DNA from: an uncultured Massilia sp.
GTDB taxonomy: Bacteria; Pseudomonadota; Gammaproteobacteria; Burkholderiales; Burkholderiaceae_D
Assembly (NCBI RefSeq): GCF_913773735.1
Contig: NZ_CAJYEB010000036.1
Coordinates: forward strand, 1-64,000
Direction: 5' to 3'
Length of the DNA stretch: 64,000 bases
Position 1 is the stretch's first letter; each line of letters starts with the position of its first letter. Shown piece by piece: positions 8,622 to 17,388 of this stretch. The translations under genes and the position numbers were made by a program. The notes under the pieces are model-generated. The model worked only from the letters and a program-made list of their open reading frames with translations, did not search any database and was not told the origin of the DNA.

Positions 8622-9491
8622 TTATGCCTTGCCGGCTTCCTTGACCACCGCGGTGCCGGTGCGCGCGAGCGCGACCAGGAAGGCGTCGGCCAGGGTTGCC
8701 TTGGTCATCACGTCTTCCAGGTTCACGCCCAGGTGGACGATGGTCTGGGCGATCTGCGGGCGGATGCCGCTGATGATGCAGTCGGCGCCCATCAGGCGCG
8801 CGGCGGCGATGGTCTTCATCAGGTGCTGGGCGACCAGCGTGTCGACGGTCGGCACGCCGGTGATGTCGATGATGGCGATCGAGGCGCCGGTGTCGACGAT
8901 CTTCTGCAGGATGTTTTCCATCACCACCTGGGTGCGCGCCGAATCCAGCGTGCCGATCAGCGGCAGCGCCAGGATGCCGTCCCACAGCTTGACGACCGGC
9001 GTCGACAGCTCCAGCAGCTCCTGCTGCTGGCGCACGATGATCTGGTCGCGGGTGCGCTGGAACGCCTCGATGGTGTACAGGCCCAACTGGTCGAGCAACG
9101 TGGTGACGGTCCAGGAGGCCTCGCCCAGCGCCTCGGGATCGGCCGCGAAGCCGCTGCGCAGTTGCGCGAACAGCGGTTGCTTGAGCGAGAAGACGAAGGT
9201 CGCCGTCTCGCTCGGGGTCGAGCCGCTCTTGGCGCGCGTCGCCGAGATTTCACCCAGCAGGTCGCGCACTTCGTCCCAGGCGCGGTGCTCGATGTTGTCC
9301 AGCACGCCACTGCGGGTGGCATTGACGAAGGCGGCCAGGAATTGCTGGCAGTGGGTACGCAACTGCTCGCGCGAGACGACGTTCGAACGCATCGTCAGCG
9401 CTTCCAGCTGGCTGATCCATTCCTTGCCGATCTCGGCCTGGTGGTCCTGGATGAGCTGGCTGATGCGGGTCGCGTAGTCCTGAGTGGTCAT
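8622..9491 (-). CDS. rsbR: Stressosome sensor/scaffold protein RsbR
   Basis: 289 residues. The N-terminal about 165 residues are helical with no membrane segment and fit a globin-like RsbR sensor fold. I see no clear haem ligand assignment, so the signal is unknown. The C-terminal STAS domain (about 170-280) carries DITGVPTVDT with Thr215 and Thr218, and IRPQIAQT with Thr250, which match the regions phosphorylated by RsbT in characterised RsbR proteins. The ATG at 9491 was chosen because AAAGGA precedes it; an upstream ATG at 9584 would add a non-conserved leader. It is first in the minus-strand operon that runs to 3511. Confidence 0.9.
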   Translation of the reverse strand: MTTQDYATRISQLIQDHQAEIGKEWISQLEALTMRSNVVSREQLRTHCQQFLAAFVNATRSGVLDNIEHRAWDEVRDLLGEISATRAKSGSTPSETATFVFSLKQPLFAQLRSGFAADPEALGEASWTVTTLLDQLGLYTIEAFQRTRDQIIVRQQQELLELSTPVVKLWDGILALPLIGTLDSARTQVVMENILQKIVDTGASIAIIDITGVPTVDTLVAQHLMKTIAAARLMGADCIISGIRPQIAQTIVHLGVNLEDVMTKATLADAFLVALARTGTAVVKEAGKA

Positions 9492-9564
9492 CGATCGGTT
9501 CCTTTGTCTTGGTGAGAATGTGCCCTTGTGACGTACATACGTCGAGCATTCTGTCAAATGACCA

Positions 9565-9573
9565 ACTATACCA
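9565..9573 (-). promoter_or_regulatory. Possible extended -10 promoter of the stressosome operon
   Basis: On the minus strand this stretch reads TGGTATAGT, an extended -10 element about 75 bases before the rsbR start. No good -35 hexamer is found at standard spacing, as is common for extended -10 promoters. The surrounding 9500-9650 is AT-richer than the coding regions. Assignment is by pattern only. Confidence 0.35.
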
Positions 9574-9754
9574 TTCCTTGCCATGACAACACGACACGAT
9601 TGCCGTTGTTCCCACTATTATTTTGCATCGTCGAAAAGCGTCGCGATCGTCGCGACAGCCCGTGGCAGGGTGCGCCCCGGTCCCGTCCCCGGCGCGCCTC
9701 GATCGCGTGCGGATTGTAAAATGCGCCCGTGCTCGGCGCACCCATGAAAGAAAA

Positions 9755-10630
9755 GGCGCTGTTCGCGTTATTTGTGCGAACCATCCGCTGCGGTGGCAGT
9801 CTCACCCATTGTCGAGGTAACGCATTGGGAGACGGCAATGCACGCTCTGGCGTTCGACGACGTGTTTGCCGCACTCGAAGCGTTGCCGCTGTGCACGCAG
9901 GATCTCGTGCGCCCGCGCCTCAAGGAGACATGGCTGGCGTACCTGCAGTGCGTGCTGGAATCGCGTACCGTGCGCGACGCCGCGGCCGTGACGGGCGTGC
10001 ACCGCACCACCAGCTTTCGCTGGCGTCACCGATTCATCTCCGGCGCCATACACGAACGCGCGCCGACGCTGTCGGCCATCGTCGAGGCGGACGAGACTTA
10101 CCTGCTCGAATCGCAGAAGGGATCGCGCACGCTGGACCGTCCAGCGCGCAAGCGCGGCGGCGTCGCCAGGCGCCGCGGCATCAACCGCGACCATGCATGC
10201 CTGCTGGTGGCGCGCGACCGCAGCGGACAAACGCTCGATTTCCATACCGGGCGTGGGCCGGTGACGGCGGCGCAGCTGGAGCGCTGCCTGCGGCCCGTGC
10301 TGGCGCCCGACGTCCTGCTGGTCAGCGATGCGGCGCAAGCCTACAAGACCTTTGCCGCCAGGGCGGGCATCACGCACGAGGCGGTCAACCTGCGGGCGCG
10401 CATCCGCACGCGCGGCGCGATCCACCTGCAGAACGTGAACGGCTGGCACAGCCGCTTCAAGACCTGGCTGCTGTGCTTTCGCGGCGTGGCCAGCCGCTAC
10501 CTGATCGACTACTCGGGCTGGCAGCGGATATTGGACGACAAGCGGTTGACGACACCGGCACTGCTCTTGCGGGCAGCGGTCCAGTTCGGCAAGCGGCTGG
10601 ACAGGAAACGCAATTAACGCGAACAGCGCC
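9755..10630 (+). mobile_element. IS1595-type insertion sequence, 876 bp
   Basis: The element is bounded by a perfect 16-bp terminal inverted repeat, GGCGCTGTTCGCGTTA at 9755-9770 and its complement at 10615-10630. It encodes one DDE transposase. The ends were fixed by comparison with the small derivative at 28818-28939, whose target duplication marks the outermost base. The left flank is AAAA and the right flank is a run of eight T, so the symmetry continues four bases outside the element. The eight bases at each side (AAAGAAAA and TTTTTTTT) do not form a direct repeat, so this copy has no visible target duplication. Confidence 0.85.
9838..10617 (+). CDS. IS1595 family (ISXO2-like) transposase
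   Basis: 259 residues. An N-terminal helix-turn-helix-like region contains RDAAAVTGVHRTTSFRWRHR. The catalytic core shows the family's acidic motifs: VEADETYLLE (first Asp), LLVSDAAQAYK (second Asp), and NVNGWHSRFK in the C-terminal active-site region, typical of ISXO2-like enzymes. The zinc ribbon found at the N-terminus of many relatives is absent. ATG at 9838 with GGGAG nine bases before was preferred to an upstream TTG at 9772. The TAA stop lies inside the right terminal repeat. The frame is intact, so the enzyme may be active. Confidence 0.88.
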   Translation: MHALAFDDVFAALEALPLCTQDLVRPRLKETWLAYLQCVLESRTVRDAAAVTGVHRTTSFRWRHRFISGAIHERAPTLSAIVEADETYLLESQKGSRTLDRPARKRGGVARRRGINRDHACLLVARDRSGQTLDFHTGRGPVTAAQLERCLRPVLAPDVLLVSDAAQAYKTFAARAGITHEAVNLRARIRTRGAIHLQNVNGWHSRFKTWLLCFRGVASRYLIDYSGWQRILDDKRLTTPALLLRAAVQFGKRLDRKRN

Positions 10631-10715
10631 TTTTTTTTCGGCCCTGCCTAAGGCATGCTAGGATTGCCTTGGAACCCTAATGCCCGGCGGGCACGTTTGC
10701 GGCATGCCGGCGCAT

Positions 10716-10740
10716 GGTGGGCACAGCGTGCCCACCCTAC
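10716..10740. repeat. REP-like palindrome with GTAGGGTGG end
   Basis: On the minus strand it reads GTAGGGTGGGCAC, a three-base loop, then GTGCCCACC. The same GTAGGGTGG head occurs at 16886 and 20495 in this window, each time on one side of a short hairpin. It lies between the IS and the EamA gene. No T run follows. Confidence 0.6.
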
Positions 10741-10769
10741 AAAAGCAAGAATTCCAAGGAGACTCCAGC

Positions 10770-11645
10770 ATGGACGATGCCCAGGCCGCCCCCGCGGTCC
10801 GGCGTGGCGCGGCGCCGGCCACCCTGGCCGGCCTCACCTGCCTCGCGATGGCGGCCTTCGCGGCCAATTCGCTGCTCGCCCGCGCCGCCTTCCAGACCAC
10901 CCCGATCGACGCCGCCTCGTTCACCGCGATCCGCCTCGCCAGCGGCGCCGTGACCCTGCTGCTGATCCTCAAGTGGCGCGGCGGCCGCCTGGCCGACACC
11001 AAGGCCGGCTGGCAATCGGCCCTGCTGCTGTTCACCTACGCGGCCGCCTTTTCCTTTGCCTACCGCGACATCGGCACCGGCGCCGGCGCGCTGGTGCTGT
11101 TCGCGTCGGCGCAGTTGCTGATGATTTCCTACGGCCTGTTCCAGGGCGAACGCGCCAGCCCATGGGGACTGCTGCTGGCGCTGGGCGGGATGGCGGCCTT
11201 CCTGGCCCCGTCGGCCTCCGCGCCACCGCCGGGCGCCGCCGCCCTGATGGCGCTCGCCGGCTTCGCCTGGGGCGGGTTCTCGCTGCTGGGCCGCGCGAGC
11301 GGCGAGCCGGTCGCCAGCACGGCCGCCAGCTTCCTCTGGTCGCTGCCCTGCGCGCTCGTGCTGGTGCTGGCGCGGGGCGGCCACGCGCACCTGGACGGCA
11401 CCGGCGCCGTCTACGCCCTGCTGTCGGGCTGCCTGGCCTCTGCCATCGGCTATGCGATCTGGTACTGGGTGCGCGTGCGCATTCCCGCCATCAGCGCCGG
11501 CGCCGTCCAGCTGTCGGTGCCGGTGATCAGCGCCGGATTCGGCGTGGCCCTGCTGGGCGAGCGCGTGACGGCCAGGAGCGCCCTGTGCGCGCTGGCGACG
11601 CTGGGCGGCGTGGCCTGGGTCACGCTGACGGCGCGCAAGCGCTAG
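10770..11645 (+). CDS. EamA/DMT family transporter
   Basis: 291 residues, almost wholly hydrophobic, with about ten membrane segments arranged as two EamA repeats (about 20-145 and 160-287). Members of this drug/metabolite transporter superfamily usually export amino acids or other small metabolites; the substrate cannot be assigned. The ATG at 10770 is preceded by AAGGAG at good spacing. An upstream frame extension of 30 codons runs through the REP-like palindrome and is rejected. Its last 26 bases overlap the 3' end of the minus-strand aminotransferase gene. Confidence 0.85.
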   Translation: MDDAQAAPAVRRGAAPATLAGLTCLAMAAFAANSLLARAAFQTTPIDAASFTAIRLASGAVTLLLILKWRGGRLADTKAGWQSALLLFTYAAAFSFAYRDIGTGAGALVLFASAQLLMISYGLFQGERASPWGLLLALGGMAAFLAPSASAPPPGAAALMALAGFAWGGFSLLGRASGEPVASTAASFLWSLPCALVLVLARGGHAHLDGTGAVYALLSGCLASAIGYAIWYWVRVRIPAISAGAVQLSVPVISAGFGVALLGERVTARSALCALATLGGVAWVTLTARKR

Positions 11646-12837
11646 CCGCCAGCGCCCGGATCGCCGCCACCAGCGCATCCAGCTCGGCCGGCGTCGTGTA
11701 CAGGTGCGGCGTCACCCGCACGACGTCATCCTCGCCCAGCCTGCGCACCACCGTGTAGATGCGGTGCGCCGCCATCAGGCGCGCGGCCACGTCGTGCGCC
11801 GCCATCCCCGCGATGCCGAAGCTGGCGATCGCGCAGCGCCGGCGCGCATCGCGCGGGCTGAAGAGGCGCACGCCGGGCACGTCGCGCACCCGGTCCAGCC
11901 AGTAGCTGCCCAGCCAGCGCAGGCGCGCCTCCTTGTTGGCCGCGCCCACCGCGTGGTGGAAGGCCAGCGCCTCCTCGACGGCCAGGATCGGCGCCGGCGG
12001 CACCGCGCCCACGTGGGCCAGCTTCCAGATGTCGCCGGGCGCATGGCCGACGTCGCCGTACAGCGGCGCGATGTCGGCGATGCGTTCGCGCGCGATGTAC
12101 AGCAGGCCCGTGCCGAGCGGCGCGCCGACCCATTTGTGCAGGTTGAAGGCGGCGAACTGCGCGCCCAGCTGCGGCACGCGGTAGTCCAGCTGGGCCAGCG
12201 AATGGGCGCCGTCGACGATGCAGTCCACGCCGCGCGCGCGCGCCATGGCGGCGATCCGCGCCACCGGCAGCACCTGGCCGCTGCGGTGCACGATGTGGGT
12301 CGCCAGCAGCGCGCGCGTGCGCGGGCCGATGGCCGCGTCGTAGCGTGCCACGACCTCGTCGTCGCCGGCCGGGTCGAGCGGCACGTCGACGTACACCGGC
12401 ACGATGCCCTTGCGCGCCGCGAGCATCTGCACCGTGTCCAGCGCGCTGTCGTAGTCGTGGCGCGCCAGCACGACCTCGTCGCCGGGAGCGAACGGATAAC
12501 CCTGCAGCAGCACGTTGAGCGACTCGACGGCGCTGCGCGTGACCAGCAGCTCGTCCGGACCGGCGCCGGTGAAGGCCGCCAGCGCCCCCATCACCCGCGG
12601 CATCAGCGCGGGCAGGCGCTCGCGCAGGAAGTAGGCGCCCTCGGCATCGACCTCGTCCTGCCAGCGCCGCAGCGCCGCGCGCACGGGACGGGCCGGCATG
12701 CCGAAGTAGCCGTTCTCGAGGTTGATGAAATCGGGCGACGGCGCGTACTGCGCGCGCACGGCGCGCCAGAACGCCTCGTCGTCGGGCGCGACGGCGGCGC
12801 CGGGCGGATAGTCGGGGTGGATCGGCGGCGTGGACAA
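11620..12837 (-). CDS. PLP-dependent class V aminotransferase (isopenicillin-N epimerase-like)
   Basis: 405 residues, the usual length for the NifS-like class V fold. Visible motifs are LVTRSAVESLN (cofactor phosphate region), VDGAHSLAQLDY with the Asp that contacts the pyridine nitrogen, and FNLHKWVGAPLGTG with the Schiff-base Lys. This pattern fits the isopenicillin-N epimerase/cysteine desulfurase-like subgroup, often annotated only as aminotransferase. There is no signal peptide. Substrate unknown. The gene stands alone on the minus strand, convergent with the EamA gene and 96 bases downstream of the glycerate kinase gene. Confidence 0.85.
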   Translation of the reverse strand: MSTPPIHPDYPPGAAVAPDDEAFWRAVRAQYAPSPDFINLENGYFGMPARPVRAALRRWQDEVDAEGAYFLRERLPALMPRVMGALAAFTGAGPDELLVTRSAVESLNVLLQGYPFAPGDEVVLARHDYDSALDTVQMLAARKGIVPVYVDVPLDPAGDDEVVARYDAAIGPRTRALLATHIVHRSGQVLPVARIAAMARARGVDCIVDGAHSLAQLDYRVPQLGAQFAAFNLHKWVGAPLGTGLLYIARERIADIAPLYGDVGHAPGDIWKLAHVGAVPPAPILAVEEALAFHHAVGAANKEARLRWLGSYWLDRVRDVPGVRLFSPRDARRRCAIASFGIAGMAAHDVAARLMAAHRIYTVVRRLGEDDVVRVTPHLYTTPAELDALVAAIRALAASACAPSA

Positions 12838-12933
12838 GCGGACTCCCTGGGCGGATGACGGCCTGCCATCTTAACCGACGACGGCGCCCGGGCGCCCGGG
12901 CGCTCGGGCGCGAGGGTGCCGAGTGCCGCGTGC

Positions 12934-14133
12934 TCAGGCGCCCCGGTCGCGCCCCGCGCCGCCGCGCGGCCCCAGCGCCATCCCCAGCCTGAGCGCGGCC
13001 CCCACGTTGCGCGCCGCGCTGCGCAGGTTGTCCTCGGCCGCCGCCAGCGCCTCGGCCACCGTGCACGGCCGCGCCACCGCCGCGAACACGGCGTCGATGC
13101 CGTGGGCGTGGACGGCGCCCGCGTCCGGCGCCAGGCAACCGCCGATCGCCAGCACCGGCTTGCCGTGGCGCGCGGCCACCTTCGCCACGCCCATCGGCGT
13201 CTTGCCGCTCACGGTCTGGCCGTCGATGCGCCCTTCTCCCGTCACCACCAGGTCGGCGTCGCGCACGGCGGCATCCAGGCCGACCGCCTCGGCGACGATG
13301 TCCACGCCCGGACGCAGGCGCCCGCGCAGGAACACCACCATCGCCGCCGCGATGCCGCCGCCGGCGCCGGCGCCGGGCATGGCGGCCACGGACCGGCCGA
13401 AGTCGCGCTCGACGATGGCGGCGTAGTGCGCCAGGGAGGCGTCCAGCTGCGCCACCATGTCCGGCGTCGCGCCCTTCTGCGGGCCGAAGATGGCCGAGGC
13501 GCCGCGCGGGCCGACCAGGGGATTGTCGACGTCGCAGGCGATCTGGAAGTCGCTGGTGCGCACGCGCGCGTCCAGGCCGTCGGCATCGATGCGCGCCAGC
13601 CGCGCCAGTGCGGCGCCGCCCGGTCCCAGTTCCTTCCCGTCGGCGTCGAGCAGGCGCACGCCCAGCGCCTGCAGCATGCCGGCGCCGCCGTCGTTGGTGG
13701 CGCTGCCGCCCACGCCCAGCACGAAGCGGCGCGCGCCGGCGTCCAGCGCCGCGCGGATCAGGTCGCCGGTGCCGCGGCTGGTGGCCGTGCGCGGGTCGCG
13801 TCGCTCCGGCGGCACCAGCTCCAGCCCGCTGGCGGCGGCCATCTCGATCACCGCCAGGCCGCCGGTTTCGGCCTGCGCGCCGACGTTCCCGTCAATGTGC
13901 CCATAGAACGCGGGCACCGGCGCGCCCAGCGGTCCCGTGACCATGTGGGCGATGCGGCGCCCGCCGGTGGCGTCGATCATCGCCTGCACGGTGCCCTCGC
14001 CGCCGTCGGCCACGGGCACCTTGACGATGTCGGCGTCGGGGAATGCCGCGCGCAGGCCGGCCTCGATGGCGGCGGCGACCTGCAGCGCCGACAGGCTTTC
14101 CTTGAACGAATCCGGCGCGATGACGATCTTCAT
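12934..14133 (-). CDS. glxK: Glycerate kinase
   Basis: 399 residues, typical for the GlxK/GarK family. The N-terminus MKIVIAPDSFKESLSA is the family signature, and VPVADGGEGT follows as the expected glycine-rich substrate region. VLGVGGSATNDGGAGM and VVTGEGRIDGQT are further conserved blocks. The enzyme phosphorylates D-glycerate (2-phosphoglycerate in characterised bacterial members), feeding glycolysis. It lies directly downstream of an MFS transporter gene (10 bases) and near a divergent CdaR-type regulator, the classic context for glycerate or sugar-diacid use. Confidence 0.93.
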   Translation of the reverse strand: MKIVIAPDSFKESLSALQVAAAIEAGLRAAFPDADIVKVPVADGGEGTVQAMIDATGGRRIAHMVTGPLGAPVPAFYGHIDGNVGAQAETGGLAVIEMAAASGLELVPPERRDPRTATSRGTGDLIRAALDAGARRFVLGVGGSATNDGGAGMLQALGVRLLDADGKELGPGGAALARLARIDADGLDARVRTSDFQIACDVDNPLVGPRGASAIFGPQKGATPDMVAQLDASLAHYAAIVERDFGRSVAAMPGAGAGGGIAAAMVVFLRGRLRPGVDIVAEAVGLDAAVRDADLVVTGEGRIDGQTVSGKTPMGVAKVAARHGKPVLAIGGCLAPDAGAVHAHGIDAVFAAVARPCTVAEALAAAEDNLRSAARNVGAALRLGMALGPRGGAGRDRGA

Positions 14134-14143
14134 GGCGTTCTCC

Positions 14144-15478
14144 TCAGCGGTTGACCAGGCGGCCCGGGATGCGCAGCACCAGCGCGGCGCCGACCAGCAT
14201 CACGCTCGACAGGATGTACAGCGCGACGTCGGTGCTGCCGGTGGCCTGCTTGATCCAGCCGACCAGCATCGGACTGACGAAGCCCGCCACCTGTCCCAGC
14301 GAATTGATCAGCGCCAGCCCGCCCGCGGCCGCGGCGCTGCCGAGGAAGGCGGCGGGCAGCGGCCAGAACATCGACAGCGCGGCCAGCGCGCCCATCGTGG
14401 CCAGGATCAGGCCCGCCATCACAACGACGATGCTGCCCGAGAAGTTCGCGGCCAGCACCAGGCCCGCCAGGCCCAGCAGCATTGGCCCGGCCACGTGCCA
14501 GCGGCGTTCGCGGCGCGCATCGGCCGAGCGGCCGGCCAGCACCATGAACACGCCGGCGAACAGGTAGGGGATGGCGCTGAGCCAGCCCACCGTCGTCGGA
14601 CTGCCGACGCCCAGCCCCTTGATGATCGACGGCAGCCAGAAGTTGATGGCGTAGACGCCCATTTGGATGCTGAAATAGATCGCCCCGAGCATCCAGACGT
14701 GGCCGTTGCGCAGCACGCTGGCGAACGAGTGCACGGCGTGGGCGCTGGCGCGGCGCGCCTGCTCGTCGGCGTCGAGCGCGGCCTGCATCGCGCGCTTTTC
14801 GTCGGCATGCAGCCACGGCGCCTGGTGCAGGCCGTCGGACAGCAGGAACAGCACGGCGATGCCCAGCAGCACGGTCGGCAGGCCCTGCAGCAGGAACAGC
14901 CACTGCCAGCCGGCCAAGCCGCCCTGGCCGGCCGAGAAATGGCTCAGCATCCAGCCCGACAGCGGACCGCCGACGACGCCCGAGACGGGTATCGCCGACA
15001 TGAACAGCGCCATCACCTGGCCGCGGCGCTGCGTGGGGAACCAGTTGGTCAGGTAGAACACGATGCCCGGGAAGAAGCCGGCCTCGGCCACGCCGGTGAG
15101 GAAGCGCAGCACGTAGAACGCGGTCGGGCCGCCGACGGTCATCATCGCGGCCGACAGGCCGCCCCACAGCACCATCATGATCGCGATCCAGCGCCGCGCG
15201 CCCAGCTTGTGCAGGATCAGGTTGCTGGGCACGCCGCTGGCGACGTAGCCGAGGAAGAAGATGCCGGCGCCGGTGCCGTAGACGATCTCGCTCATCCCGA
15301 GGGCGTCGAGCATTTCCAGCTTGGCGAAGCCGACGTTGACGCGGTCCAGGTAGTTGAACAGGTAGCACACGAAGATGAAGGGAATCAGGCGCCAGGTCGC
15401 CTTGCGGTACCCCCGGGCGAGGATACCGGGATCGGGGGCGTGCGGCGCGTGCGCGCCGGCGCCGATGGTCTTGCGCAT
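14144..15478 (-). CDS. MFS transporter, anion:cation symporter (ACS) family
   Basis: 444 residues with about twelve membrane helices. The N-terminal FNYLDRVNVGFAKLEM and the following helices are typical of the ACS family, which includes glucarate/galactarate, tartrate and phthalate permeases. Next to glycerate kinase and CdaR, the likely substrate is D-glycerate or a sugar diacid, by inference from context. ATG at 15478 was chosen because GGAGA stands nine bases before it; ATGs further upstream lack such a site. It is probably transcribed with glxK from the 241-base region shared with cdaR. Confidence 0.88.
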   Translation of the reverse strand: MRKTIGAGAHAPHAPDPGILARGYRKATWRLIPFIFVCYLFNYLDRVNVGFAKLEMLDALGMSEIVYGTGAGIFFLGYVASGVPSNLILHKLGARRWIAIMMVLWGGLSAAMMTVGGPTAFYVLRFLTGVAEAGFFPGIVFYLTNWFPTQRRGQVMALFMSAIPVSGVVGGPLSGWMLSHFSAGQGGLAGWQWLFLLQGLPTVLLGIAVLFLLSDGLHQAPWLHADEKRAMQAALDADEQARRASAHAVHSFASVLRNGHVWMLGAIYFSIQMGVYAINFWLPSIIKGLGVGSPTTVGWLSAIPYLFAGVFMVLAGRSADARRERRWHVAGPMLLGLAGLVLAANFSGSIVVVMAGLILATMGALAALSMFWPLPAAFLGSAAAAGGLALINSLGQVAGFVSPMLVGWIKQATGSTDVALYILSSVMLVGAALVLRIPGRLVNR

Positions 15479-15719
15479 ATTTGTCTCCGGAATATCCGCC
15501 ATCACGCCGGCGGTTGTCTGCATTATCCTCCGCAGGACGCGGCAAAGCCTCGGCGGCCGGCACGATGGCAGCCGCGATTTTATGCGCGGTTTTTGTGCAA
15601 GTGCACGATGGACGGAAACGAGCGGACGTGATGGCCCGAGGATTCCTGGCGCTTGGCACAATCGACCCGATGGGATACAGTGCCCCATCGCCGTCCGGCC
15701 GCCAGCGACCCGCGCCTCC

Positions 15720-16889
15720 ATGATCGAACTCAGCCCCCGCCTTGCCCAGGACATCGTCACCCGCACGATGCGCATCATTCCCTTCAACGTCAACGTGATG
15801 GACGCGCGCGGCGTGATCCTCGCCAGCGGCGACCCGGGCCGCGTGGGCGAGCTGCACGACGCCGCCCTGCTGGCGCTGACGCGGCGCGCCACCGTCGAGG
15901 TCGACGCCGCCGCGGCGCCCCACCTGCACGGCGCCCGGCCCGGCATCAACCTGCCGCTGGTCGTCGGCGGGCAGTTGTGCGGCGCGATCGGCCTGAGCGG
16001 CGCGCCGGAAGCCGTGCGTCAGTTCGGCGAACTGGTGCGCCTGACGGCGGAGATGATCCTCGAGCAGGCCCGGCTGGCCGGCGAACTGCAGCGCGACAGC
16101 CGCCACCGCGAGGCGCTGGTGCTCGGCCTGATCCAGGGCGACGGCGACGCGCGCGCGGAACTGGACGCCTGGGCGCGCCGCCTGGGGCTGGACGTGCGCC
16201 GCGCGCAGGCCGTGTTCCTGGTCGAACTCGATGCCGGCGCCGGCGCCGACGATGCCGGCGCGACGGATGCGGCGCTGGCCGCGCTCCAGCGCCTGCAGCT
16301 GGCGCTGGTCGAGCGCGCGCCGGGCCTGCTCGGCGCCATCGCGGGCCCGCGCGAACTGGTGCTGCTGGAAGCCGTCGACGCCGGCCCCGCCGATGCGGCC
16401 GCGGCCGAGCAGCACGCGCGCAAGCGCCAGCAGGCGCTGCACGCCGTCGTCGGCGCCCTGCTGGACGTGCCGTTCACGCTGACGCTGGGCCTGGTGGCGA
16501 GCGGGATCGGCGCGGCCGCGATTTCCTGCGAGAGCGCGCGCGCCGCGGCCCGCATCGGCCGCCGCCGCGATCCGCGGGCGCGCAGCCACAGCTACTACGA
16601 CCTGGCCCTGCCCGTGCTGCTGTCGGGCCTGGGCACCGGCTGGCAGGCCGGGCAGTTACGGCGCCCGCTGGCTCGCCTGGAGGGAGACCGCAGCGCGGCG
16701 ACCCTGCGCCGCACGCTCGACGCCTGGTTCGCCCACGGCGAGAGCGCGACGGCGACGGCGGCATCGCTGCACATCCACCGCAACACGCTCGACTACCGGC
16801 TGCGCCGCATCGAGGAACTCACGGGACTGGACCTGGCGCGCAGCGAGGACCGCCTGCTGTTGTACGTGGCGGCGCTGCTCGGCACGTAG
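15720..16889 (+). CDS. cdaR: CdaR family (sugar diacid) transcriptional regulator
   Basis: 389 residues with the three-part CdaR layout. The N-terminal sugar-diacid recognition domain (about 1-135) begins LSPRLAQDIVTRTM. A GGDEF-like middle region follows, and a PucR/CdaR-type helix-turn-helix closes the protein (SATATAASLHIHRNTLDYRLRRI). In E. coli CdaR activates genes for glucarate, galactarate and glycerate use. Here it is divergent from the MFS transporter/glycerate kinase pair and is the obvious regulator. Its stop codon is the TAG inside a GTAGGGTGGGC repeat. Confidence 0.9.
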   Translation: MIELSPRLAQDIVTRTMRIIPFNVNVMDARGVILASGDPGRVGELHDAALLALTRRATVEVDAAAAPHLHGARPGINLPLVVGGQLCGAIGLSGAPEAVRQFGELVRLTAEMILEQARLAGELQRDSRHREALVLGLIQGDGDARAELDAWARRLGLDVRRAQAVFLVELDAGAGADDAGATDAALAALQRLQLALVERAPGLLGAIAGPRELVLLEAVDAGPADAAAAEQHARKRQQALHAVVGALLDVPFTLTLGLVASGIGAAAISCESARAAARIGRRRDPRARSHSYYDLALPVLLSGLGTGWQAGQLRRPLARLEGDRSAATLRRTLDAWFAHGESATATAASLHIHRNTLDYRLRRIEELTGLDLARSEDRLLLYVAALLGT

Positions 16890-16905
16890 GGTGGGCAACG
16901 CCACC
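16886..16905. repeat. REP-like GTAGGGTGGGC element overlapping the cdaR stop
   Basis: GTAGGGTGGGC at 16886-16896 is followed by an imperfect complement CCACC ending at 16905. The TAG at 16887-16889 is the stop codon of cdaR. The head matches the other two GTAGGGTGG elements in the window; the hairpin is weaker here. Confidence 0.5.
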
Positions 16906-16943
16906 GCGCCGGAAGCGACGCCGCCGCGGGAGCGCTGGCCACC

Positions 16944-17312
16944 TCACGTCCGCGCTGGCGGCTCCCACAGCTCGACCTGGTTGCCTTCCGGGTCGATGAC
17001 CCAGCCGAACTTGCCGTAGTCGCCGTCGTCCGTCTTGTCCAGCACCTGGCAACCCTCGTCGCGCAGGGCCTGCAGGAGCGCGGCCAGGTCGGCGACGCGG
17101 TAGTTGATCATGAAGGACGTGGTGCCGGGCGCGAACCGGTCGTCGCCGGGCCCGCCGATGGACCAGGCCGTGGTGTCCGCGTCCGTGCCCGTGAACGCCG
17201 CGCCGCCCCAGGCCTGGACGTCGATGCCGAGGTGGCGCCGGTACCACGCGCGCAGCGCCTGCGGATCCTTCGCCTGGAATACGATGCCGCCGATGCCGGT
17301 AACCCGTGTCAT
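16944..17312 (-). CDS. VOC (glyoxalase/bleomycin resistance) superfamily protein
   Basis: 122 residues, the size of a single VOC module with two beta-alpha-beta-beta-beta units. It starts TGIGGIVFQAKDPQALRAWYRRHLG, shortened here to its hallmark AWYRRHLGID, and ends in FGWVIDPEGNQVELWEPP, both typical of the superfamily. The Glu near the C-terminus is at the usual metal-ligand position. Such proteins may be dioxygenases, isomerases or resistance proteins, and the substrate is not predictable. It is single on the minus strand, with no clear partner. Confidence 0.82.
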   Translation of the reverse strand: MTRVTGIGGIVFQAKDPQALRAWYRRHLGIDVQAWGGAAFTGTDADTTAWSIGGPGDDRFAPGTTSFMINYRVADLAALLQALRDEGCQVLDKTDDGDYGKFGWVIDPEGNQVELWEPPART

Positions 17313-17388
17313 GCCGCCTCCGTGATGTGCGTGGACATGGCAGTGTACGGCATCGTTTCGCGCCTGCCAACCGGCATGGCGGACGGCG

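Noticed and set aside
9772..9837. TTG start for the transposase
   Set aside because: It would translate the sub-terminal region of the IS; the ATG at 9838 has GGGAG at good spacing.
10680..10769. N-terminal extension of the EamA protein
   Set aside because: It runs through a REP-like palindrome, and the ATG at 10770 has a strong ribosome binding site.
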